Shown here: piece after piece, positions 7,608 to 14,799 of the stretch
Layout of the letters: every line of letters begins with the position of its first letter
How positions within the stretch are numbered: position 1 is the stretch's first letter
Assembly: GCA_964496875.1 (NCBI GenBank)
Contig: CAZCBH010000055.1
Coordinates: 1-30,843, forward strand
DNA from: RI-106 sp964496875
GTDB taxonomy: Bacteria > Cyanobacteriota > Vampirovibrionia > Obscuribacterales > Obscuribacteraceae
DNA: 30,843 bases
Reading direction: 5' to 3'
Notes under the pieces: model-generated
Told to the model about the DNA's origin: nothing
Database searches by the model: none
The model's input: the letters and a program-made list of their open reading frames with translations, nothing else
Position numbers and translations under genes: made by a program

Positions 7608-8501
7608 TCAATCTACCAGTTCATATTCGCTCATCTCGATGGTCATATTCACCTTCGGAAAAGCCGGTAAATAGAGCACTGTTACCTGGTCACCCTGGTT
7701 GAATTTATTGTAGAGCATTTGGGAAACCACATTGGTACTGATATTCGCATGTCTTGAGCTGGACGGAAACTGTACCGAACTACTGTCGGTCAGATAGCTG
7801 GAGACAGAAGCAGAAGAGGTCTTCTTGCCAGGAGTGAAAGAATAGGTCACCTTATAGCTGGTGTCTTCGCCGCTGCTGTCGACACTCTTATCGACAACAG
7901 TGCCGGTTGCGACCTGTCCGAAACGAAGCAGCCACCACTGCAAGAATGGTCCCACGTACATGACCACAAAAAACACGCCTACTATGCCGTTCCAGAATGT
8001 GGCAAAAAACAGATAGAAAGCCACCGTCGAGACAGGCATGTTTTCATAGGCAGCGCCCTGTCTGCGAATCTCCTGGGTAAACGCCCGGGCAACAGGTAAA
8101 AAGCGAACAAAGACCTGATCGCCTTTTCGATATTGAGAATACTGTTCGCGATTCAGACCGATGTCTTCAGAGTATTGCGTACCGGCATAATCGTACTCGA
8201 CCTCCAACTTATAGCACCGCGCCCCTTCGGAATCACGATACTTAATTCTATCCGCCACCGTGGCCGGTACCTCGACTCCGATAACAGATCTGGCACCGAG
8301 CAAAAACGGAAAGATGATCAAACACAATCCCACAATCATATGAGGCAGGATGAACAGTCGCCCGAACCATCCTCCCAGGGTAGAGGAGAACATTCCGATG
8401 GCACCGCCTCGATGCCTGTACTTGCGCCGCCCCCGCTTGAGCAGATGATAGTTGCGTTCAGCAGATTGCGGTCGCTCTAACGAGCCACCGCCAAAATCCA
8501 T
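7608..8501 (-). CDS. Membrane protein with two DUF3592-like domains
   Basis: A 297-aa integral membrane protein. After a basic N-terminus ('KRGRRKYRHRGG'), TM1 is 'ILPHMIVGLCLIIFPFLLGA', followed by a beta-rich extracytoplasmic-type segment 'VPATVADRIKYRDSEGARCYKLEVEYDYAGTQY', of which 'GDQVFVRFLP' is the typical DUF3592 closing strand. TM2 ('STVAFYLFFATFWNGIVGVFFVVMYV') and a second copy follow: 'GTVVDKSVDSSGEDTSYKVTYSFTPGKKT', ending 'GDQVTVLYLPAFPKVNMTIEM'. The internal duplication is clear. The annotated ATG lacks a good Shine-Dalgarno; an internal ATG at codon 37, just before TM1, is an alternative. DUF3592 function is unknown in general. The gene ends 18 bp from the TPR gene stop. Confidence 0.8.
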   Translation of the reverse strand: MDFGGGSLERPQSAERNYHLLKRGRRKYRHRGGAIGMFSSTLGGWFGRLFILPHMIVGLCLIIFPFLLGARSVIGVEVPATVADRIKYRDSEGARCYKLEVEYDYAGTQYSEDIGLNREQYSQYRKGDQVFVRFLPVARAFTQEIRRQGAAYENMPVSTVAFYLFFATFWNGIVGVFFVVMYVGPFLQWWLLRFGQVATGTVVDKSVDSSGEDTSYKVTYSFTPGKKTSSASVSSYLTDSSSVQFPSSSRHANISTNVVSQMLYNKFNQGDQVTVLYLPAFPKVNMTIEMSEYELVD

Positions 8502-8973
8502 ATTAGAAGCGGCTTAAGCAGCCTCCCGAGCAAAATGCTTTTCTATGATAAAAATTTCTGTCATTCTTTCTTCTTCTTTTTCTTCTTCTTTAGTCTTTGA
8601 TTTCTATATATGCCCATCCTATCCTGACAACAGTTAAGGCCGGGTAAAGATTAAATCGTGCCGGTAGCTACGTGTTTCCACCACTCAGACAGGTGAGCGC
8701 AATATCAAAACAGTTTCGACAGAACGGCGCAAACGCTTAATTATCATGCCTTTTCAGCTTCCAGGCAGGCTTTGAAAGTAGACTCTCTCCTGCCAGGAAG
8801 GCTACACTTTGGTCACAGATGAAGAATAGATTCTAAACATCCCCCCTACAGTCGATTTCGAGTTTTACTAAGCAGTCGCCCCGGTGATTGCTAGTTGGCT
8901 GTGTCTATCCTGCCAGTTCTCCCCTACAGTCGAGCCCAAGCCGCTCCTTTTCTCAATCAAGAGGTCCTGCCTC
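8502..8973. other. Divergent intergenic region with inverted and direct repeats
   Basis: This 472-bp region lies between the DUF3592 gene (minus) and the papain-like gene (plus). It holds a pyrimidine tract at ~8563-8605 and a 12-bp inverted repeat with one mismatch (CTTCCAGGCAGG at 8758-8769, CCTGCCAGGAAG at 8789-8800, 19-nt loop). It also has a 13-bp direct repeat, CCCCTACAGTCGA, at 8843-8855 and 8921-8933. An upstream GTG at 8884 would extend the plus-strand gene by 30 codons but lacks a Shine-Dalgarno. Confidence 0.5.
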
Positions 8974-11900
8974 ATGGCGTCTACGCGTCCTTCCTCCCCT
9001 ATGCCTGATGAGCTTCTCGATGCCGCAGCCCTGGCCAAGCGCCCGCTCGACATCGAAAAGCTTGATTCGAGGTCGTTGGAAAAGGACTCCGAGACTTCAA
9101 AAGATTCAAAAGATACGGAAGATACTCAAGAGACTCAAGAAGCTAAAGACAGCAAAAACGACCTCGACTTTCGCCCGGCCAAAGAGACCACCGACGCACC
9201 GGATGTCGACGCTCCCAAAATGGAGATTGTCGAAGATACCTCACTGCAGATTCGAGATGAATCGGGCAAAGTAATTGCAGCCAGCGGCGATGGAATTCTA
9301 AATATATCCATCGAACGGGACGCCACCTCGGGTTATATTGCCTCGATCAGCTATCCGGATGGAAGAATCCGCAATTTCAGTCATGAAGGAAGTCAGCTCA
9401 AAGGCATCGAGACCCTGACCCCGACAAGAAACGGTAAGTTCTCCCAGACCTCTCTGGTTTATGACCGAGGTCGCTGGCATGCCGAGATCAATGGCATGAA
9501 GGCGACTCTACCTGGAAGAGTTCGGCTTGCCGACAACGGCGAAATATCTTTCGAACTGGACGATAAGGGTAAATGGCGTCACGAAAAGCCGGACGGCACT
9601 ATCTTGATGGAGAAAGCCACCGCTTCGGGTGCGCGTCTAATCTTCGATGAGAAAGACAATATCAATAAGATCACGAGAGCCGACGGCAGCGCATTCGAAG
9701 GTCGGTATATTGCCGGAGATCTAGTCGGAATTACCGAAACAGATAAATACGGCAACAAAACGACCTGGAGAAAGGTAGGCAATCGCTGGCTATCAGATCA
9801 AGAGCCGCCGCAGGAACGACGAGAGTTCAGGATTTATGCAAATGGCAATATAGGATTTATCGACGGCGACGGTGAAGAGCATGTCACCACCGTAACCGGC
9901 AAGTCGATATCGATAAATAGCCAGAACTCACGCTTCCGCGTCGACGAAGAAGGACGCTTTACTTCGGTAGAGACCGGCGCCGGTCAATATATAGAAGCAC
10001 TTAAATACAATGATAACGGTAATGTCGTCTACGGAAGAGAGAACGGCGACCAGGGCAAGATTCTGCATTACGCAAGACAGGACGGTGGCGACATATGGTC
10101 TTTGACCATCACCGATGATAGCGGTAATGTGGAAGAGATGAAAGAGTGGCAGGGAGACATCAGTGTCACCGATGGCGGTGAATATGTCTGCCGTTCTTCC
10201 AGTGCTCTCTCCAATTTAAGAACCGAGGATCTGTTCAAAGCAGACGATCTCAAAGAGATGGAGCACCCTCTCGACAATATCGATTTTACCGAAGAGGAGC
10301 TCAATCGTCCCATTATAGAGGTAAATAAATACGGCTTTTCAGAAAAGGTGGTGGAGTCGAGAGAGAGACTGACCGAGCTTATGGAAAGCCATCTCGATGA
10401 TCCCCAGAAAAAGCGCTTTCAAATTATTCTGGATCGTTTCGAGTTGCGGGGTAAAAACCGAATCGAAGCCCAGGTTGCTGCCGGACAAAGTCCCGACGCC
10501 TGCCAGCAAGAATGGGACGAGAAGATAACCAAGTCCTATGAGAATCTGACAAAGATGCTGGACGGCAGTGCGCCAAACGCCACCTATGATCTCAATGTCA
10601 GAGCCAAACTGGTGGAAGCGATGGCATTCTCGCTAGCCTGTCCGGTAAAAGCGAATGACCAGGGCAACTGGGGCTGTTGCTGGATGATCTCCGGTGTCTT
10701 CGCCGGTATCATTCAGTATCCCGACAAAATGACCGATATGCTGGCTCAGCTCTCCAACACAGGACAATACACCGACCTTGAAGGGCAAACCTGGACACCG
10801 CCCAAGGGTTTGCTATCGATCACCAGCCAGGGTGGCAGATGGACCATCGAGAACTGTGGTGGCGGTCATCGTAGCCCGGTTTCAGAAATTCTCACTTCGG
10901 TGGCGGCTTATCTATCCGCCGATGGACGCCGCACCGACCGCGGTGCCAGCGGCGGCACCGCCAGCGCCTGCAACCACGCCATGAAAAAGATAACCGGCGA
11001 CACCTGGGCGGTGACTTCGGAGCGCGACATGGTCACCCCGAGGATGCGCGAGGAGATGCTGACAAAAGGCGGTTATATCTGTATTTATCCCGGTCATATG
11101 TACTTGGCCGCATTGGAAAAGCACGGCGAAGAATGGCTTGTCTGCGCCAGTTTACAGCATGGTGACGGCGGACGCCGCATCAACGGCACAGTATCGGATC
11201 TACAATCCTGGACAATCACCGGCGGCAGACGGCGCTACAACCCCGATATCGATCTACCGGAATGCCAGGACTCGCCCACCGGCGCAATAGGCAACGACTG
11301 GCCGGGTGCCGGGGGTCGCTTCAACGATTGGGATTTCCCCTTCCCCTGGGGTCCCGATCCCTGGCCGCTCCACTCTATTACCTTTGCTCTCAGGCTCTAT
11401 GACGAGTCCGATAGAAAACGCCGCCAGATTCAGCAGAAAGAAGAAGAGGAGCTCAAAAGGCAGAAAGAGAAAGAGCGCCTGGAAGAAGAGCGCCTGATTG
11501 CAGAAGAGAAAGAGCGCGAAAGACTTGAACGCGTCGAAAAAGAACTGGAAGATAGACGAGTGGAAGAGAGACTGCGCCGAGAAAAAACAGATCGAGAAAG
11601 AGAGCGAAAAAGACAGGAAGAGATCAAGAAACTCAAGCTGGAAGCGGCAATGAGAGATCAAGAACGATATCGCAAGTATAAATCGATGGATGAAGCCCGG
11701 GGCATAGCCGTTTCAAGAGCTTTCAATCAAAGAAGCAGAAACACCGGTGGCCAACCGGGCGACGTCAGTGAAAGGTCTCTTTCTGAGCAGATTCTGGAGC
11801 AACAGAATATAACACCGACAGGCGCAGACGACGACCTCAGAACCACAAACTGGTCGAGTATAGACCAGAGTGCCAGCCAGTCGGCAGCGATGAGCACAGG

Positions 11901-12042
11901 ACCCATCTGGGTGAACGGTATTAAACTGAGACAGAGTCTCGAGAATCAAATCGAGCCGGTAACACAGATGGAGGGTATCTCTCCCGAGTTGAAAGCGACG
12001 CTGGAGGAACAGTCGAATCCGAACACCGGCTCATCCAGTTGA
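8974..12042 (+). CDS. YD/RHS-like protein with papain-like cysteine peptidase domain and charged C-terminal helix
   Basis: 1,022 aa from the ATG at 8974, which has AAGAGG about 8 nt upstream (preferred to GTG 8884). Residues 1-80 are acidic and disordered. Residues ~85-440 are beta-rich repeats of the 'DGRIRNFSHEGSQLKGI', 'RADGSAFEGRYIAGDLVGI', 'DKYGNKTTWRKVGNRW' kind, like YD/RHS or wall-associated beta structures. Residues 563-570 read QGNWGCCW, matching the papain oxyanion Gln and active-site Cys pattern QGxxGxCW (Q563, C569). 'YPGHMYLAALEKHGEEWLVCAS' supplies a His (H708) 139 residues on; papain spacing is 134. No third catalytic residue is obvious. Residues ~812-905 form a very charged, uninterrupted Glu/Arg/Lys helix. 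There is no signal peptide. A peptidase effector or large surface protein is plausible; function unproven. Confidence 0.8.
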   Translation: MASTRPSSPMPDELLDAAALAKRPLDIEKLDSRSLEKDSETSKDSKDTEDTQETQEAKDSKNDLDFRPAKETTDAPDVDAPKMEIVEDTSLQIRDESGKVIAASGDGILNISIERDATSGYIASISYPDGRIRNFSHEGSQLKGIETLTPTRNGKFSQTSLVYDRGRWHAEINGMKATLPGRVRLADNGEISFELDDKGKWRHEKPDGTILMEKATASGARLIFDEKDNINKITRADGSAFEGRYIAGDLVGITETDKYGNKTTWRKVGNRWLSDQEPPQERREFRIYANGNIGFIDGDGEEHVTTVTGKSISINSQNSRFRVDEEGRFTSVETGAGQYIEALKYNDNGNVVYGRENGDQGKILHYARQDGGDIWSLTITDDSGNVEEMKEWQGDISVTDGGEYVCRSSSALSNLRTEDLFKADDLKEMEHPLDNIDFTEEELNRPIIEVNKYGFSEKVVESRERLTELMESHLDDPQKKRFQIILDRFELRGKNRIEAQVAAGQSPDACQQEWDEKITKSYENLTKMLDGSAPNATYDLNVRAKLVEAMAFSLACPVKANDQGNWGCCWMISGVFAGIIQYPDKMTDMLAQLSNTGQYTDLEGQTWTPPKGLLSITSQGGRWTIENCGGGHRSPVSEILTSVAAYLSADGRRTDRGASGGTASACNHAMKKITGDTWAVTSERDMVTPRMREEMLTKGGYICIYPGHMYLAALEKHGEEWLVCASLQHGDGGRRINGTVSDLQSWTITGGRRRYNPDIDLPECQDSPTGAIGNDWPGAGGRFNDWDFPFPWGPDPWPLHSITFALRLYDESDRKRRQIQQKEEEELKRQKEKERLEEERLIAEEKERERLERVEKELEDRRVEERLRREKTDRERERKRQEEIKKLKLEAAMRDQERYRKYKSMDEARGIAVSRAFNQRSRNTGGQPGDVSERSLSEQILEQQNITPTGADDDLRTTNWSSIDQSASQSAAMSTGPIWVNGIKLRQSLENQIEPVTQMEGISPELKATLEEQSNPNTGSSS

Positions 12043-12120
12043 AGGTTCAATAAGAAATAAGTAAGTATGAAGTAGACTGTAAGGATAAAATCATTGTAAC
12101 GGCAGGCGGGAGGCAATACC

Positions 12121-12756
12121 GTGAGCGTAGCGGAAAAAATTCAAAACCAGGGAATCATCGAAGAGATGACTCTTCCTGATGGTTTCGAGTGCACATCCGA
12201 CACTACGAAATCGAACAAACTGCCATACGGCTATCTCGAATACCAGGCACCCGACTGCCTGGCCATGATCTGCTATGAAGAGACCGACGAGCACTTCCGC
12301 CCTGAAGATATCGAAAAGATAGAGACTATTCTTAACGAGAATCTTGGTGGAGCAGCCTTCCGAGAGCTCAATTTTCGCGGACTCCCAGGTCTTGACCGGG
12401 ACGACAGCCCGGTCTTCGACGTCCTCTGTTTCTGTTTCGTTTTTGGTGGTGCCCTCACCAGAAAAGGGGCGATGATGGATATAGATCGCTGTACCTGGGA
12501 GATACGCGATGCGGCCGGCGAGAACAGGAACAGAACTATTCTTTTGGGCAGGCTCAAGTTCCTCGATGGGGCAGGGCGCAAAAGCAAGCGCGAGGTGCTG
12601 GTGGTCCTCCCCGAGGCACCAAGTCCGGGTGGATGCGGCTATCTCTTTCTGGAAGGCAATGCTTCAGAACTGAGAAGATATGAGCGTGCCTTTCTAGGAG
12701 CGGTCGCCGACGCCCGATTTCGGAAATTAGTTCCCGCCAATTCGGCTGAACAATAG
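12121..12756 (+). CDS. Conserved-looking hypothetical protein downstream of the papain-like gene
   Basis: 211 aa from GTG 12121, with GGGAGG at 12108-12113 giving a 7-nt spacing. It is soluble, mixed alpha/beta, with no signal peptide and no recognised domain. 'EEMTLPDGFECTSDTTKSNKLPYGYLEYQAP' and 'DCLAMICYEETDEHFRPEDIEKIETILNENL' suggest a two-layer fold; the C-terminal 'GCGYLFLEGNASELRRYERAFLGAVADARF' is a strand then helix. Six Cys are scattered without a metal-binding spacing. It begins 78 bp after the papain-like gene in the same direction, so co-transcription is likely. A chaperone or inhibitor of that protein would fit its size and position, but nothing in the sequence proves it. Confidence 0.65.
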   Translation: MSVAEKIQNQGIIEEMTLPDGFECTSDTTKSNKLPYGYLEYQAPDCLAMICYEETDEHFRPEDIEKIETILNENLGGAAFRELNFRGLPGLDRDDSPVFDVLCFCFVFGGALTRKGAMMDIDRCTWEIRDAAGENRNRTILLGRLKFLDGAGRKSKREVLVVLPEAPSPGGCGYLFLEGNASELRRYERAFLGAVADARFRKLVPANSAEQ

Positions 12757-12822
12757 TAAAGATTTATAGATTGACTTTGCGACCTATACGAACTAAGCTC
12801 CTCCTGCAAAGCTCCGGCTAAA

Positions 12823-12841
12823 GGCTCGAAAGAGCCGAGGA
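12823..12841 (+). promoter_or_regulatory. GAAA-tetraloop hairpin directly before a Shine-Dalgarno
   Basis: GGCTC-GAAA-GAGCC (12823-12836) is followed without a gap by GAGGA (12837-12841), the likely ribosome site of the gene starting at 12852. A GNRA-capped stem there could modulate translation, or act as an attenuator for read-through from upstream. Inference only. Confidence 0.35.
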
Positions 12842-12851
12842 ATCAGTAAAT

Positions 12852-13406
12852 ATGTTGCTACTCGAAATTGGCGGTTGGATAGTTTTCTGCTGCGTGTTCA
12901 TGTCCTTTGTCGAACATCAAATTCACAGCAGGCTGATGCATAAACAAAACTTCCTAAGCAAGCGCAGCGCCTCTTTCAAGCGCACCTTCGAAGCCCATGC
13001 CATAACGCACCACAAACACTATCTCAAGATATTCTCCGACGAGCCGGTGCCACCGGGCGAAGACAAAGAGATAAGGCTTACGGTGCGCAAGGCTCCCATA
13101 AAAGCTCTTCCGGTGGCGCTAGTTCTGGCGCTGTTCTCCTGGAAAGGGGCGATTATTCTTATCTGTACCGTAACTGCTCATCACTGGATCTGGAACAAGA
13201 TCCACCTGGAGATGCACAAACCGGAGCACAAACCATTCAGTAACTGGCCGATTTATAAGTTTCTGGCCAGGTATCACTACCTGCACCATAAATACCCGGA
13301 CAGAAACTTCAATGTGGTCTTTCCTCTAGCGGACTATATTCTCGGAACCCATGCCAATGCCCGCGAAACAGACTTGCAATCTATGAGAGCCGAGGGTCTC
13401 TATTAG
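12852..13406 (+). CDS. Fatty acid hydroxylase / sterol desaturase-like membrane protein
   Basis: A 184-aa protein of the histidine-box diiron membrane family (fatty acid hydroxylase superfamily). Clusters in order: 'EHQIHSRLMH' (H22, H25, H30), 'HAITHHKHY' (H49, H53, H54, H56), 'AHHWIWNKIHLEMHKPEH' (H110, H111, H118, H122, H126) and 'YHYLHHKYPDRNFNVVFPLADYILGT' (H142, H145, H146), the last being the diagnostic C-terminal box and NxxFPxxDxxLGT-like signature. Hydrophobic segments are 'IGGWIVFCCVFMSFV' and 'ALPVALVLALFSWKGAIILICT'. Family members hydroxylate or desaturate lipids using O2 and a di-iron site on the cytoplasmic membrane face. At 184 aa it is short but carries all boxes. GAGGA precedes the start. 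Its 3' end overlaps the convergent sdpI-like gene by 26 bp. Substrate unknown. Confidence 0.8.
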   Translation: MLLLEIGGWIVFCCVFMSFVEHQIHSRLMHKQNFLSKRSASFKRTFEAHAITHHKHYLKIFSDEPVPPGEDKEIRLTVRKAPIKALPVALVLALFSWKGAIILICTVTAHHWIWNKIHLEMHKPEHKPFSNWPIYKFLARYHYLHHKYPDRNFNVVFPLADYILGTHANARETDLQSMRAEGLY

Positions 13407-14091
13407 CTTCATCGGACTTTCTTTGCGGATCCTGCTTCCACATCACGTAAGAGTAGATAACAGAAACCACCACCGTAAGGAATGTACCGCCGAGCATCAC
13501 ATAGATGATCACCGGACCCGGTGCCACAGGACAAACCATTAATGTAGCCAGTCCGGTGAGGACAAAGAGCCAGCCGCTCAGCCGATGGGTTTTACCCCAG
13601 GAATACTCGCTGTCTAGAGTCCAGGGAGTACGCACCCCGAAGTGATAGTTGCTTCTGACCTTGCCCATGTAGTTGCCCAGCACCATGAAAAGAATTGCTA
13701 TAGAGCCGCAAATCACCTGCATAACAGGAACATTAACAGAAAGTGCTGTAAGCACAATGCATAAGTGGGCGATGAACTCCATCAGAAGACTGCCTATCCA
13801 ACAGACCAGATAAGCCTTTTCCGATTTGCCCAGATGATTCTTGCGCGGCTCTACCAAAGGAACCACCGCCAGCAATACTGATATCATCAAAGTAACTGCC
13901 GGTATCACCAGTAATGCAAAGGGTTTCCCTGCGAACCCGTCGGCTTCACCGTTTATTCCCCAGTGTATGGGGACAGAGACATCGGCGGGCAGCCGGAACC
14001 AGGCATAGGCCGAAAGGGCCAGCATGGTAAGCACGATGACACCGGATATAGTTAGACCCAGACGAACATCAACTTCTCTTCTCTTTTCCAT
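13381..14091 (-). CDS. SdpI-family membrane protein (DUF1648 + SdpI)
   Basis: A 236-aa, six-TM protein. TM1 is followed by 'LPADVSVPIHWGINGEADGFAGKPFALLVIP', the DUF1648 signature (P.HW...G.ad....k). The C-terminal half has 'LGNYMGKVRSNYHFGVRTPWTLDSEYSWGKTHRLSG', the SdpI signature. In Bacillus subtilis SdpI protects against the SdpC toxin and signals to SdpR. Here the start overlaps the sdpR-like gene by 23 bp, the same regulator-then-SdpI order, so translational coupling is likely. No sdpABC-like toxin genes occur in the window. It may be an immunity or a general envelope-stress protein. Domain call is confident, role inferred. Confidence 0.88.
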   Translation of the reverse strand: MEKRREVDVRLGLTISGVIVLTMLALSAYAWFRLPADVSVPIHWGINGEADGFAGKPFALLVIPAVTLMISVLLAVVPLVEPRKNHLGKSEKAYLVCWIGSLLMEFIAHLCIVLTALSVNVPVMQVICGSIAILFMVLGNYMGKVRSNYHFGVRTPWTLDSEYSWGKTHRLSGWLFVLTGLATLMVCPVAPGPVIIYVMLGGTFLTVVVSVIYSYVMWKQDPQRKSDEANRDPRLS

Positions 14092-14371
14092 AATTTACGA
14101 CAGCTTCCGGCTCTATTTGAAAGTTGTTCATCAAGCCGAGCAGCGCCTCCTCTAGAACGCTCATATTGAGCTTATATGTAATAACCGTTCCGGATTTCTC
14201 TCCGTCTATCAAGTCAGCCTCTTTCAATACGGCGAAGTGCCTGGATAAAGTCGGCTTGGCAAAAGAAAAGTGCTCGGCCAGTTCGCCGGCGGTGTGATCT
14301 CTTTGCCGAAGCAGCTCCAGGATTTTTCTGCGGGTTGGGTCGGCCAGGGCTCGATAGACTTTGTTCACCAC
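14069..14371 (-). CDS. ArsR-family regulator, SdpR-like
   Basis: A 100-aa winged-helix protein with the compact SdpR/ArsR layout: 'VYRALADPTRRKILELLRQRDHTAGELAEHF', recognition helix 'FAKPTLSRHFAVLKEADLIDGEK', wing 'GTVITYKLN', and a C-terminal helix 'VLEEALLGLMNNF'. There is no ArsR metal motif (CxC), consistent with SdpR-type repressors. It is the first gene of a two-gene unit with the SdpI-like gene, overlapping it by 23 bp. In B. subtilis SdpR represses its own operon until sequestered by SdpI at the membrane; the same circuit is likely here. A candidate operator lies upstream. Family assignment is strong, circuit inferred. Confidence 0.9.
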   Translation of the reverse strand: MVNKVYRALADPTRRKILELLRQRDHTAGELAEHFSFAKPTLSRHFAVLKEADLIDGEKSGTVITYKLNMSVLEEALLGLMNNFQIEPEAVVNYGKEKRS

Positions 14372-14404
14372 AAATCTCCGATTTTAATTGAACTTGTTTT
14401 GTAT

Positions 14405-14420
14405 TTAGCTAAATTGCTAA
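14405..14420. promoter_or_regulatory. Candidate SdpR-type operator
   Basis: TTAGC-taaatt-GCTAA (14405-14420) is a 5+6+5 inverted repeat in an AT-rich stretch, 34 bp upstream of the sdpR-like start. This is the expected promoter position for autorepression. Inferred from symmetry and position only. Confidence 0.45.
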
Positions 14421-14566
14421 CTTTACTATTTTACCCAGAATAGACAGATTCCCTTGACTTCATTTATACCGACTTAATAATTCCCGATACTGGGGATGCC
14501 CAGTTGAATCAAACCGGGTCAATATGATTCTATATGTATACGTTACCAGGAGGATAGGAGACGAAG

Positions 14567-14797
14567 GTGTCTGAAAACGATATCATGGCTGAGCTTTCCA
14601 GGCTCAACTGCAAAGAGATCCAGGTTGCTGTGATGGCAAGCAACCCCGCGTTGACCTCATTCTCTTTTAGAGAAAAGAACGAACTCTATCCCACCGATGG
14701 TGTCCTTGCTCTCCTCAAGAAGATAGACGGATCCGACCCATCGGCACCGGATGACAGTGTCTGGTACATGCTGGAGCGCGGCATGGAGATGCCCTAG
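14567..14797 (+). CDS. Small hypothetical protein, first gene of the aspartic-protease cluster
   Basis: 76 aa from GTG 14567; AGGAG at 14556-14560 gives a 6-nt spacing, and a second AGGAGG sits at 14548-14553. It is soluble, with an N-terminal helix 'DIMAELSRLNCKEIQVAVMAS' and a polar C-terminal half ('DGVLALLKKIDGSDPSAPDDSVWYMLERG'). No domain was recognised. Its TAG (14795-14797) is two bases before the probable start of the retropepsin-like gene, so the two are almost certainly translated from one mRNA. An in-frame ATG at 14585 is a possible shorter start. Confidence 0.7.
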   Translation: MSENDIMAELSRLNCKEIQVAVMASNPALTSFSFREKNELYPTDGVLALLKKIDGSDPSAPDDSVWYMLERGMEMP

Positions 14798-14799
14798 CC

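Noticed and set aside
8884..8973. Upstream GTG start for the papain-like gene, which would add a Cys-containing hydrophobic N-terminus
   Set aside because: No Shine-Dalgarno before 8884, while ATG 8974 has AAGAGG at good spacing; the extension also runs through a direct repeat that looks regulatory.
11254..11661. Hydrophobic minus-strand ORF (135 aa, Phe/Leu-rich)
   Set aside because: Antisense of the Glu/Lys/Arg-rich helix; such helices always give Phe/Leu/Ser-rich reverse frames.
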